NCBI RefSeq assembly: GCF_000972845.2
Contig: NC_040017.1
Span: 23,893,606-23,957,605 of the forward strand
Origin: Larimichthys crocea
Taxonomy: Eukaryota > Chordata > Actinopteri > Sciaenidae
Direction: 5' to 3'
DNA length: 64,000 nucleotides
Every line of letters begins with the position of its first letter. Position 1 is the first letter of the stretch. This document shows positions 13,056-25,175 of the stretch, one piece after another. The translations under genes and the position numbers were made by a program. The notes under the pieces are model-generated. The model ran no database searches. It had not been told where the DNA came from and saw only the letters and a list, made by a program, of their open reading frames with translations.

Positions 13056-16000
13056 TCTGATTCACAAAAGCATGATCTGGAGTGCCTGTCCAAAAGGCAC
13101 AGAGCCAGACACAGGGGAGGATAAATTTTTTTCTTCTTCTGCAATAACTCCAGTAATGAAAGAACTTCTAGGAAAAGATGAAGCATGACATCCATTGAAC
13201 ATCTAAGCCAAATGCTCCCGTTACCCCTCTGTTTGAGTCAGGCCTTCACATGCACATATACACATACTGCATTACAAATGCCTCACAGGTGAAAGCAGGA
13301 CACCGGGTGCACTGCAGCAAAACACTGCTACATCTGCCACTAATGTACTCCAAATTATGTGCTTCAAACGAGTCACCACCACTAACAAAAACCATTGTTT
13401 AGAATGGCTGAAGTAAGGACCGGCAGTGAACGACTTGAATGGTGTTATAAGAGCAATCCATGGCCACTCAACATGAAATAGAAGAGCAATGCCCAGGCTG
13501 ATGAGGCCCTCCACCTTCTAATCTGTCCACTAAAAGCCCTCTGCCACTGCTTCATGCATGCATCCTCATCCACCCACGCTCTGAATAAGCCAATAACGAG
13601 CCCTGGGCTAATGCATAGAACAACACAATTAAAGCCAAAATGGACAACTCCCCACTCCAGCCCTGACACGAGAATGCAAGAGAGGGCTCACTTTGCTGAT
13701 GCGCATCCTACGATGTGAGCTTGACCACTCGTGCATGTGTATTGTGTGCCTCTCTGTGTGTGTTTACTCTAAGAAGCAGACCAGAGATGACAGCTCCAGC
13801 CAGCAGCCCTTTGACCCGTGACCTGAAGGCCTGGTATAAGACGGCAGTGCTGGTTTGCAGTAAGTTCCTCCCTCTGGCACAGAATCCTTGGCAGGTCACC
13901 ATGAAACACAAAGGCCACAGGCACATGGACCTGATCCAGGATGCCACGCTTGGTTTGAACTCTCTCTTGACAAAGAGGAAAGAAAATGATTTCCCTCTAG
14001 AAAATCTTGGAAGAAAGGGAGCGGAGGAACAGTTCAGCAATGTGCTGCACTGTACTCAAAGAAATCTAAATCAGATTTCCGCTCTAACAGGCCAAGCTCA
14101 GCTCACAATAATAATTTCACAGAAGCAATATTTGCTTCCAACTACAGTGTGCAAGTTAAACTGCCTACACAATGGCCCATTTGTTATGGCCCTGATGTAT
14201 TTGTCTTTTTCTGTCTCTGTTTTCTGTGGGCCAAGAAGAAAATCATGCTTGGTTTCTGTGCTGCCTCGCCTTTCCCCATTTCTGTCACAGCTATTATTTC
14301 ATGAAATCTGACTCCTGGTATTCTGTTTCTTTTCAATTTCCTTTTCAGCAAAGCCCGAGCATTCTCTCCTTCCATGTCAACCACCTCTTAGCGTACAGCA
14401 CAATGTGCCAAAAATATCTCTGGACCAAGAAACAATCTTAAAACTACATTCAATTAAATTTGCCATTCCATTTCAAAACAGAAGAAACAAGCTTTGCTTT
14501 TTCACAAAAAAACACGAAAAAAAGAAAAACCCACTCATCCTGGGATTTTCAGTCTGCCTTTGTTCTACATCCCTGCTGTCAGTCTGTTTATTTACTCCTC
14601 TGAGAGCATTCGTGTTCGAGCACTTGTTTTGGACAGGCAACATGAGCTCAACAGTCGCTGACAGCTCTCCCATGATTTCCTTTCCCCAAAGATAATATAC
14701 ACTCTAATGTAGATGAAGAAAGAAGCTAATTGACCTGAAATCAAAGCTAATTGGCTTCTATTAAGCTTCTTCCTGTCCTAGAGCAGTACAGACACTGGGG
14801 GAATATTCCCTGGTCCAATTCACATAATACCACCAACAAATAAGCAGTAATCAACAGTAGGAAGTGTGATACTGGACTGTATTTGTATCTGCAGGGTGTG
14901 GTGAGCCCCTTTGGCTGAGCTACTGGGTACAGACGACCTGACCTGTGTTTGCCTGCACACTGTAGGCTTGGCTGATGGATATCTCTGTCTCTGGCAGTTC
15001 CCACCATAAAGCCTCATTCAGACTCATGCCATACTTCATCACAGGAGTTACCCCGCGACCTGCCCCCAGCTCCCAATGGATCATTTTCTAGATTTCTTTC
15101 CGGCATGATGTTGTAACACATCCATCTGTGTGTGTGTGTATTTGTATGTGGGTGTTTAAAGAAACGGATTGACCCCCTCACTTTTCCCCCTTCATATTTT
15201 TCCAACCAGGAAAATAATCATTATTAATAATCTTATTTTGAATTGTAGTTGGAAATGTAAAGTTGACAGTGTGAAATTGTGTTAGAATTAAACAGTGACC
15301 ATGACTATTTTATTTAATAATGCAAATACATGTTTAAGTATCATGTATCTTTCAATCAAACTGTCTGTGATTGTATTTGGTTGGGGTTTTAATAGTTACA
15401 GTATTTATACTACATTTGATAGACAAACTATTGATGTTGAAATAAAAATATATAATATATCAGAGAGATCCAGTTTCAGTTTTTTTGGTTTTATGTGTTT
15501 CTTTTCTTTTCTTTGTGCCCTTTGTTAACAAATCTGTGAGTTCATTTGCCGCCCACACTTCTGAAACTTATGCCCTATTGTGTGACTGTTTAGTGAATAA
15601 TGTGTGTATGGCCCGGAGAGAGAAGTTGATTTGATTTTATCTGAGCTGCGCGGGTGCAATGAAATAGAAGAGACAAAGTGGAGCAAGATACTCAATTTGA
15701 TCTACGAGGTGCAAAGGCAGAATATTCACAATACACAGTGATGGGTAATAAAACAAATGAAGCAAGACTCAAACGCTGCTTCCACCACTGTGGCTACATG
15801 ACCTACATCTGTAGAGTGCAGGAATGCTGATCCTTATCTAATGTAGGAGATGGCCTGAAGACAAGTCATCTTGGCACACAAACCTCTGTTAGTCACTGTG
15901 ATCTTCTCCTTCACAATGTTTTCAACTACAAGAGCGAGCTTCAGAGTCGGTGAGTGTGCCGCTTTAATTGATGCAGCGATAGAGTTTGATTCATGTTACA

Positions 16001-17450
16001 TTCTACAAGGAGAGCCATGAAGTATCCGATGAGAGCCCGGGCAGGGTTACATTAAAGGCATTCCTGTGAACCCTCAGCACTCCACAGCACAGGATCCCAG
16101 TCTCTGTTTCTCCCTTCCAGACAGATGCCCAAGTCATTGTTTTTCTGAGCCTGCTTTTCAGAGAGAAAACCCGATCCTACTGGCTACCAGTGTCACCAGT
16201 GGCCCCCCGTCCTCCCTTGTCATTCAATCCCATCTCTCCTCCTTTCAGGAATGCACTTCAGTCACTCTTTCTTATTCTCCCTCCCTCTTCTCTCCGGACC
16301 GTGGTGCCCTAGGCAGTCTGGGGGGCAGTGTGTGTTTGGTTGTCCCAGATCTATTCATCCTCTCTGGTGAAACGGGATACAGTGACCTCCTCTGTGTCCG
16401 GTGGTCTCCATCCCAGGCTCCTGTCTGGTAAGTGTCAGAGATCGAGAACTTGTGAGGGGAGGGGGAGGTGACACTATGGCTGGTCAGGAGAAAAGCCAAG
16501 AACATGAGCCTGCCGGGCACCGCGGAGGGATGATACTGGATCAGAGTAAATGGACCAGCAGGAATGTTCTGCAGTGAGTTTATGTTAAATGTGCCACAAC
16601 ATTTTGGACCAAATTCAGCCATCTGTTGTGCTGTCATTTTTTGACTCCCTCAAACAAAGCAGTAGGGTATGTCCTGGATCTAAACCATGACTAATAAATG
16701 ATACAGATTGGTTGAAACATGCTATACCTTACCTCAGCAGGGGATATGCACATAAATGTGTCCATTCCTATGCTATTTTAACACACTATGACATACTTTA
16801 GCACTACGAGCAAACCCCTCGCTTCCCATTAATGTACAAAACTAGGGGCAATTACAGGGAGGGTTCCTCCATTATAAAAGGGGAATATATGACACCCCCT
16901 ACCTCATGAGAGATGACAACCTCTCTGCACCTTACATTAGCATAATGTACGTTTACCACGTGAGCCTCAATTTGTCTGGAAAATCTTTCCCCCCACAGGT
17001 TTATTATTGAGAGCGTGTCCATTAAAAACAACTGAATTTCCATCTCAATTGGCTCACCATAAGGTACAGCGTCGGCAGTGTTTGAAAGAGTAATTGGATC
17101 CATTAAGGCAGGAGAAAATGCAAGAGACTGTAAGATGCATGTTCTTTTGTGTGCGCACGCTTTGTGTGCGTGTGTGGGGGGTGGCGGGTGGTGTCAGTAG
17201 AAGTCTACGTAAATGCCTGTGCGCATCAGTTCCTCTTGACTTTTTCTGCAGCAATAGCAGAACAATGGTTAATTGGGACCAATTTAGATAAAGTTTCATA
17301 ATTTAATTTAGTATTCTTTACAGCATTCAGTCATTTCTCAACAAGAGCAGAACCGAACAGACGGGTGAATGTGGCTCGGGCAGATAGAGGACTTTCTGTG
17401 ATTCTTATGCTAAGTAACTTTAAAAAAAAAACATCCCACTTTACCCATTT
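13056..17450. other. Intronic sequence with no gene seen
   Basis: It contains a 198-codon open frame at 13715-14311 plus, overlapped by a 110-codon frame at 13708-14040 minus, and paired 121-codon frames around 16.1-16.6 kb. None shows recognisable domains, signal peptide or matching splice sites. A repeated homeodomain-type motif at 14723-14753 is listed separately. No transposon was recognised. Confidence 0.55.
14723..14753. promoter_or_regulatory. Duplicated AAGCTAATTG motif
   Basis: AAGCTAATTG occurs at 14723-14732 and again, identically, at 14744-14753. The start-to-start spacing is 21 bp, close to two helical turns. TAATTG is a homeodomain core. A reverse-orientation GCTTCT follows at 14754-14759. 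A role as a paired homeodomain site is inference. Confidence 0.25.
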
Positions 17451-17454
17451 CTGT

Positions 17455-17590
17455 TTAATGTGAAGTTGAAGATATAATCAATTATTAATTATGCAAATCT
17501 CCTTTTAATTTGATTATTTTGCATAATCAGCTGCTGTGTTATGACCGGGTGAAAATTTTAATAAGGACAATCACGGATTTGCTGCTGCAG
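17455..17590. promoter_or_regulatory. Candidate conserved enhancer with inverted POU octamers and an E-box
   Basis: ATTATGCAAAT at 17488-17498 contains the canonical POU octamer ATGCAAAT. ATTTTGCATAAT at 17516-17527 is its near-perfect inverted copy. An E-box CAGCTG follows immediately at 17528-17533. Several TAAT/ATTA homeodomain cores lie around them, including AATCAATTATTAATT and TTTTAATTTGATTA. This dense mix of POU, homeodomain and bHLH motifs in non-repetitive DNA is typical of neural enhancers, and Robo genes are expressed in neurons. Conservation cannot be tested here. Confidence 0.4.
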
Positions 17591-17599
17591 TAGCCTGCA

Positions 17600-20500
17600 G
17601 GAAAAAATGGACAAACAAGAGCTGGGAACGAGGCATGATCCATGGTCACTTGTGTATAACAGTTTAGTGATGAATCCATTTACAGTTTAGCCTTAATAAA
17701 AGTCCCTTTAACTTTGCAGCACCTGCAGCTCTGGACAGCTCATCTAGCTAATGTTAACAAGCCAAACAGGAGTCGCTCTCCATGATAAATCTGACCACAG
17801 CCAGTGAAAAGCTCCTTCGAACAGCCTTCCCCTTATGACAAATGAACAGGCCTGCAAAAGTCCTTGAAACATGGGGGTTACTAGGCAATGCCACAAACCT
17901 ATCTGTCTCAATTGTGTTCAATGGCCTGTGATTTCTATGGGTCCATGCAGGAATGTGTGTGTCTCTGTGTGTATATCCTAAAAAGAATGAATGCTGTGAA
18001 GCCATTACCTGTCTGAAATGGTGGCCCAATTATGACAGTCTCCTTCAGCATGCAGCCTTGCAAAACCAAACTCCATGAAATTGATTACCCGCACACCTGG
18101 ACCTCATTTGTGACTCTACTTTTCTCGCTCTCTCCTGTCACTGGCTCTCTGCTGGGCCCTGTTCATTTCCTACTGAACAGAAAATAAATGCCTTAAAGAT
18201 GCATGCATATAAAAGAATGGAATATTAAATCTTAGACACCAAGGCAACGATTGTGTTGGGAGACAAAAATGCAAAAAGAATTAATTTTTGCTGAGATGGG
18301 GGAAACAATGGCTTTTTCAGACCCATTTGAGACAAAGAGAGGGTGAATAAGAGAGATAGAGAAAGCCAGAGAAGAAAGAACGAGAGGGCAGGAGATGAAT
18401 TTCCTGATAATGAATAATCACCTGGCTCACAGTGTCGCCCTTCCTGCTATCATTAGCAACCCTGACTCTTTTATTCCCTCATTCTATTCTGTATTCCCCC
18501 TTTAAAAAACTCCCCCCTTCGCTTCAGATTGACCTCCTCCATTAAGCTCAAGGTTACTGGGGCGGGCACAAGGACATTCCTTTGAGAGAAACAGCAACGC
18601 TTGGCTGCCACTAAATAAATAGAGATGTTTTATGGGCGCTGGTGACAGTAAAACTGTATGAGATGACAAATCTGCCAGTTGGGTTATTCTGAATACGCAC
18701 AGGGGAAATATGTTTTATTGCTGAAGTACGGATGAATACTAAGAGGTTTTACAACACTTAATCATCTTTCAAAATATACAACTGTATCTGGATTTTTATT
18801 CACTGAGAGATAGGGAATGGTGGAAATATCAGCCCAAGAGTTTCACTGCACAAATATAAAAAATATACCAGCAGCCAGCTGAAAGCTAATGATGATATTT
18901 CAATGTTCAATTCCCCCGTCCAGCCCCTGCCTTTGGTCTTAGCACCTCTACTGTGCGTCTCTGTGGTGTTATAATGAGCTCTCAGTTCTCAGTGACTGAT
19001 CAGGCAAGGAGGTGGATGTCGAGGGGGGGAGAAAAGACCGTTGTCTGACTCCCTCACAGCTCCTGGAAAAAAAAGAAAGCCTATTTGTGTTCTGCTGTTG
19101 ACCTCCGTCTCTCAGTGTGAAAACCTCTGGGGACTCCCTCTGCTCTCCATCTCTCCATCCTTCCGCCTGTCCATTCCTCCCTTCATCGCCGACTGCCCGG
19201 TAGCTATGCATATCTGCTGATAATGTTACAAGGCTTTTCCCTCACAGGGATGCCTTACGGGGAAGCGGGATGACAACACAGTCAAGTCAAATTGCACACA
19301 GATGGCTTATATCGCTGGCTGTTTCCAAGTAAAGCCCAAATGTTGAGTTATTTTTCTCCGGATTTAGGTTCTTGACTTTTTTTTTTTGTTCTTAGATGGA
19401 CTCCAGGAACTGTTTGAACTCCCACTCAGTGGGCTGAAATGCAACATACCCGTTGTGCAAAGAGTATACGGGTACACTACACCGAAGAAAACAAGTACTG
19501 TTAGTAACGGAACAAAAACTGAATGGCAGCCGGTGGTAGGCATATACTATAATGAGGGAGAAAATGACTGTAATACAAAGTTTAGGGTCGGAATGTGTCA
19601 GATTATGTGTGTGTGTGTGTTAGGTAAGACAAGTAGTCACACAGTGGTGGGTCCTACATAGCAGTAGCTGGTGAGTAAGCCTGGCATTCGTCTGACTGCG
19701 AGGCGACCTCTCCTGTCTCTCCTGACTGTTGTTTTGCATTCTTCATAATTAGAAGCGCCCAAGCATGCCAGGCATTCCTAATAGAGGTGTTTTACACTAG
19801 CGGCTGACACCATCACTCAATCCGAAGCCAATGGTCCTTTCCCAAAGGTCAACAGCTCAGCCTTCTGCCTCCTTCTAGCTGCCTCCTTCCCAGAGATGGG
19901 GGGGCCCACTCGTCAGTGTGACAAAGCCACACACCTCCTTCTTTTGTTCCCTCCCTCCTGCCCTACCCCTGTAAACCCCGACAACCAACACTAGTGCTGG
20001 GTACTAGTTAATCCAAGGCTCACTATAGTGACGGATGACTCCCCTGCTCCCTATACCAATGAAGATGGATGCTAAGCATGAATTATTAAGGGCCAGAGCA
20101 GAGCAGAATATTTTGATATTGAACCCCTTATGAATAATTCCAGCAGGGCTACCCCAAAATGAATTACCCTGTTCTCTATGTGCTGCAGGAGAAGATGCTG
20201 CTCTTTGTCTCCAGGGGTTCAGGTAGTGGAGGGAAATGTTGGATGCAATATACTGAACATAAAAATCCATCTCATACTGATATATTTGGTACTGTGAGCA
20301 AGTGGAGTGAAGCCTGAGCTGTGTGGTGTGTTTGGACAGTGCAGGATTGTATATTCCCTTTGATCCAGTGGTCAAAGACGGGTCCATAGAGAGTCTCACA
20401 CCGGGATGAGAAGTGTATGGAATGCAGAGGGGGCTGGAGACAGCAAATGATTGGGATGCGAGGGTTGGGGTTGCATGTCCAATTATCTTGCAGGCAAGGA

Positions 20501-23500
20501 GAAAAGGGAGCTGGCCAATTAGAGGAAAAGGGGAGAGACCTCTTCCACAGACCACCAGTCGTAGTATACACCCCCACAGAGAGAGACAGACAGGCAAGCA
20601 GACAGAAACATACCCTATTGAGACATATGAAAAAAGAGAAACTGAAAAAAGGTCAAAAAGAGGGTGAAAGACGGATAAATATATTTCTCTAATACTTTCT
20701 CGAGAGGCGAAGGAAAAGAAAGGATGTTTTTTTTGTGTGTGTGAAGGAGTAGTGTTGCTTTTTGTGTATCACCTCAGTGTTGCCTGAGTTTATAATGATA
20801 TATATAACTGAATATGATGGGTTCATGACAAAAACATCCCTATTTTTGCATGAGTGAATCTGGGTAAATTCGTATATTTCACCTGTTTTTTAATTTCCTG
20901 GCAAAAATTCACAACATCAGTGTGTGGGTTGCCACAAAAGAACATACTCTATGGTGGAATATAATTACCATCCAGTAAAGTCGATCAGTTGACAGGCAGC
21001 TCAAGAAAAAAAGGATGATTATAACCTTAGAGGAACTGCAGCCAGCCAAATCCTGACTGAATAACACTTAATAGGGTTATTACTTAATAAATAATGTCAT
21101 GTATCTACCTCTGCAAAAGCTCTCTGTGCCGCTGCCAGTGTTCGTGAGGTTTACTATAATTTACAGAGAGGTTGACTATAATTATGCTCCCTCTTAAAGA
21201 AACTTGTCAAAGAGACCGGGGATTGAATCCAGGGGGGTAAATAAGGAGGCAAACAAAGTCTGCTTTTTTACTAAAACAATTCTATGCTGTCTTTCTCGGG
21301 TTATGTCATCCCCTGTCAAGTGGAAAGATGCTGTTTTAACGAGTATTCCAGCACATCTAGAGAGCGGAGACAAATGGAACAATTAAGAACCATCCATTCT
21401 CACTTTCTAATTAAGTGGGTCAATGCCTTATTGACTTTCAGAACACATAATTGCTCAGGTTAACAGTATTTCAACTCCTTGAATGTCTTCCGATATAAGG
21501 TAATTTGATTTCTTGTTTATTTAACAGTTGGAGATTTAGTTAAAAAAGTTTGTGCTGGATTCTCAAGATTAAAGGTAAAGATAAGTACAGAGGATTATTC
21601 ATTTATAGTGCACAGGCATAGACATGAGAAATTGGACTAAGTATTTACTCGACTAACTTAGTCATTCACCCTTAAGCATGATTGAAGTCCCAGCAGTTCT
21701 AGGAAAGCCTCATGTTCCAGTAACACTATCAATATTTGTGGTAACTTGTAAACCTGTGGCCTTATTTCACCATTTCCCAATAATTTGATTACTTTCTTCT
21801 ATCATTTCTATGCCCTGACAATACAGAGGGATTGCTCACTCACTTCAGGAATGTCTGGTGACTTCTCAATGTCTCATTTAAGTCTAAGCAAATTGAGGGG
21901 TTTTGAGCTAAACGGCACTGCACCCTGTGGCCAAGTCAAGTCCAAACAGCGGATTTTGTCGTTTCAGACCAACTGTATAATTTCTGACACCACAGGAATG
22001 AAGCCACAACTCTAAACTGAGACAATGCTCACTTGCTTTGAAAGAAGAGCAACGCTGTCCTCAAGTCTGACCCGCCGTTCTACTATCGTACACAACGGTA
22101 CTGGGAAAAACTGTCTTTACCGCAATCAAGAGTGTGGCATTCTCTCTCTAGGCACATGCATTGCAGATTATCATCTGTTTTCAAGACTGGCGGACATGCC
22201 CAATCATCATCAAAGCAGCAGCCTCCATTTCTGTCCTGCAGGAATGCTCCTCTCTGATACGGAGAAACTTTTAGGTTCTGCAAACAGGATATTAAAGACT
22301 TTAGTCCTCTTGTCCTACAGCTGGCTCCCAGTACAAAGGCTCTCGCAAGCCAATAATTAGCCACAGGTCCATTTCACACGCCTGCCTTGACTCCTGACCT
22401 TTTTTACTCACCACTACTTCCTGTGAGCATATTTAGGGTCCTGTTGTAAATGGCCCTTTGATCAGGGAGCAGCACAGATGTTTAATACATGCAAAGCCAT
22501 TAGTAGTTCTTTGTGCCTTAATACATCATAATTTGGAGTTAAGCAGACAAAGGTCAAGAGGGCACTCTGCTCTGACCTGGAAAGGCCCTTGGCGTTTCAT
22601 CAGTGGTCAGTCTTTAACAAGCCGAGGCGAGCCACTGTGCCGACTAAGAGTGGGGTGGCAGAGGGCTGCTTGCTGATGTGCGAAGCAATACAATTTACCT
22701 CACATCAGAGCAGGAATTAGAATTAAATGGAAAAAGGATATGGTCATCAGTCTTTTAGCCCCCCAGACCCACTCCTTCTCCTTGCATAGCTATTTCCACG
22801 GTATGTGCATAATTGTGCTGAATAGAAGTCAAGCAGAGGATGAGCAGAAATAGTGTCCGTCTTTCCGTATAATGCATGAAAAGAATGTTTAGAGATGGTG
22901 AGAAATGAGTGTTGAGAAAATGTGCATGTGGTCAAACCGTGTGAATACTTTTGGGAAGACTTCCTGTGATGTGCGGACTCATCAACTGTGCTTTTTTCTC
23001 CATCTGTCCACCCACTCTATCCGCTGGCCTTCTGCTTCAGTCTAACCTATCTTTAATTCTAAGCTGTGGCTCTGAAAAACCACATGAGTGACATTTTACC
23101 CATAACATAGTATGAGGTACATTTCCATACAATATAGAGAATGTGGTAATACAAACGGCACATTATGAGCCCTTTAAAATAAAGACTTTAATTATTGCAG
23201 GCGCGCAGATGGATCCAGGGTAAATCATCAAAGTAGCAGCAGTTTATTCAATGTGCTGATGTGGATATCAAAAGAAGGCATCAATAAAAATGAACACAAA
23301 GTCTGAAAGCACATTATGAACTCTGCTTTAAATAAATCAGTCTATTTCTTCGCTGTGGCAAAATAGCTACTTCTCTGTCAGCAATTACGAAGCTGCACTC
23401 AGAAACATTCATCATCAAAAACTATTATTCATGTAGAACCAAATAGGTCTAATAATTCCAGTCCCTTCCCAGACACTCAAAGTTTTTATAGTGTCTATAA

Positions 23501-25085
23501 AAACTTGAGACAGATAAACAAGATGTATTAGCACAGTACACTGACTGAGAGCGAAGATTGGAGGGTGGCATCTGGACAGATTAAGATGCAGGAATTTTAC
23601 AGCGCAGCATCTGTCTTTTGTGTCCTCGGGCTTAAAGAAGACCTCGGACTGTGCATCTTTCTGATTGTAATCTGCGGGTGACCGCAATCAATAAAGCCCT
23701 CTGTTTGCCAGATCAATGGAGGACAACAGTAGGTGAGAGGAATTTATCATGCTGCAGTGGTCTTGGGTGTGTGGGTACGAGTGTGTGTGTTACATAATCA
23801 CCATGAATACTTACACACCATAAATGCTGAACAGAAGAAAGCCCCCCCATCGCCACTCATCTGACTGACAAGATGAAATGAAGGATGAACCGTTCCTCTC
23901 AGCAATCACACTCCAGGAGCTGCATCCATAAGCAAGGACATACAAACACACAAAGGCTAACATGGTTCTGCGGTTTCAAATATAATATATGGAACAAATG
24001 CGTTTTGTTCTAGTGTGTTTTCATGTTATTTGTGTTTTAAAAGAGTTAAATCAGATCAGGCTTGTGCATATTTGCTTGTGCAGACATTTACCAAATTTCC
24101 AAAGTCCAATCCAAACCTCAAATACTCTGAGTTACAAGCATTTTAAGCTTCTGGTGAGTGCAAAAGAACAACCAGAATGGTTGTTTGGCAAACAGCAATG
24201 AAGGGAGCAGTGTCCATCCATAAAAGGCTGGCTTCGAAGAGATGAGAGGAGAGAATGTAGGTTACTAATCCTCCCAAATTAAAGGCATAAAAGAGATTAT
24301 GTCTACCAAAGCTCTCACTTCTAGGCCAGCACATTGCTATCCCCTCCACTCTCAGCCTGACTTACTTTCTGTGTACTCAGACAATTCTCTCTATCCCACT
24401 TAAAGTTTTAGAGAGCAATGCGAAAAAGGTAACATAAATCAGATGTGTTTCATTGAAACGTGGTGGTGAAAAGACAAAGACGTTACTCATGGGAATTTAT
24501 GGAAGCAAAGTCCTAAATCTTGTACACAAACACATGTAGGCACACTGCCACGTGTGTGTCGGCACAGACATTATGCAAACTCGCCTAACGCCACCGTGGA
24601 TACGCCGCAATTAGCATGATAAACTGTGGGGAAGACTACCATAGGAAAGACGCTGTTGATGATTTACCAAGGGAATATAGCCCACAGAATATGGTGGGTT
24701 CACTGGAATATGTGGGTAAACACTACTTAGATGCACTTAACTCCCTTCTAACACCTGTCTAAACACTGCACAACATTCAAATGGCTGTTTATGCTCGAAT
24801 GCAACGCCACTGACCTTGCTTTCATCCTTGGGAGAAATTTTAAAATAGAAAAAAGCTCATCCAGCTCGTGCATATGTTTAACACACATGCATATTGACCT
24901 AGCTTCAAAGGCGAGCACTGTTTAGAAGCAGCTATTTAAGAGGAGCTTTAGCGTCGAAGTGTGGAAACAAACACCCTGCACTGACCTGCCTATTTTAAGA
25001 CGTGAACTCTAACCTTTAGACAAGGACATGTCAAACTTTGAACAACGCTGACTCTTCAAGCCTAGTTTGAGAGCAAACCACAAAA
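17600..25085. other. Intronic sequence with no gene seen
   Basis: It holds a 197-codon minus frame at 20004-20597 with no recognisable domain, and scattered AT-rich stretches, for example around 18.4 kb and 21.4 kb, that could include conserved elements. A compact hairpin lies at 23476-23509. No RNA gene or transposon was recognised. Confidence 0.55.
23476..23509. repeat. Compact inverted repeat (hairpin)
   Basis: The left arm CTCAAAGTTTTTATAG (23476-23491) and right arm CTATAAAAACTTGAG (23495-23509) are complementary over 15 bp. There is one bulged A and a three-base TGT loop. No T-run or coding context explains it. It could be a relic of a small palindromic transposon or a structured stretch of intron RNA. 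At 34 nt it is too short for a canonical microRNA precursor. Confidence 0.7.
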
Positions 25086-25089
25086 ACGG

Positions 25090-25175
25090 TACACTTGATC
25101 CGACTTGCAATTAAATCGACCAGCCATTAATCACACAGTAATTAAATCTGACTGATCAGTAAGCAGGATAAGCAC
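25090..25175. promoter_or_regulatory. AT-rich block with repeated AATTAAATC motif
   Basis: AATTAAATC occurs at 25109-25117 and identically at 25140-25148, 31 bp apart, with CATTAATCAC between them and CTGATCAG after. The sequence is not simple repeat. Homeodomain-type cores at this density in a developmental-gene intron suggest a regulatory element, but conservation is unknown. Confidence 0.25.

Noticed and set aside
13715..14311. 198-codon plus-strand open frame near the transposon
   Set aside because: No transposase or other domain is visible; an antisense frame of 110 codons shares the stretch, and composition drifts along its length.
16066..16637. Two overlapping 121-codon frames on opposite strands
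   Set aside because: Mirror-image open frames of equal length are usually a by-product of composition; neither has a domain.
20004..20597. 197-codon minus-strand open frame
   Set aside because: No family resemblance and it is overlapped by another open minus frame, as expected for a low-stop region rather than selection on protein.
21212..21228. GGGATTGAATCC resembling a tRNA B box
   Set aside because: No A box at the right distance and no cloverleaf can be formed with the flanks; no SINE tail or duplications seen.
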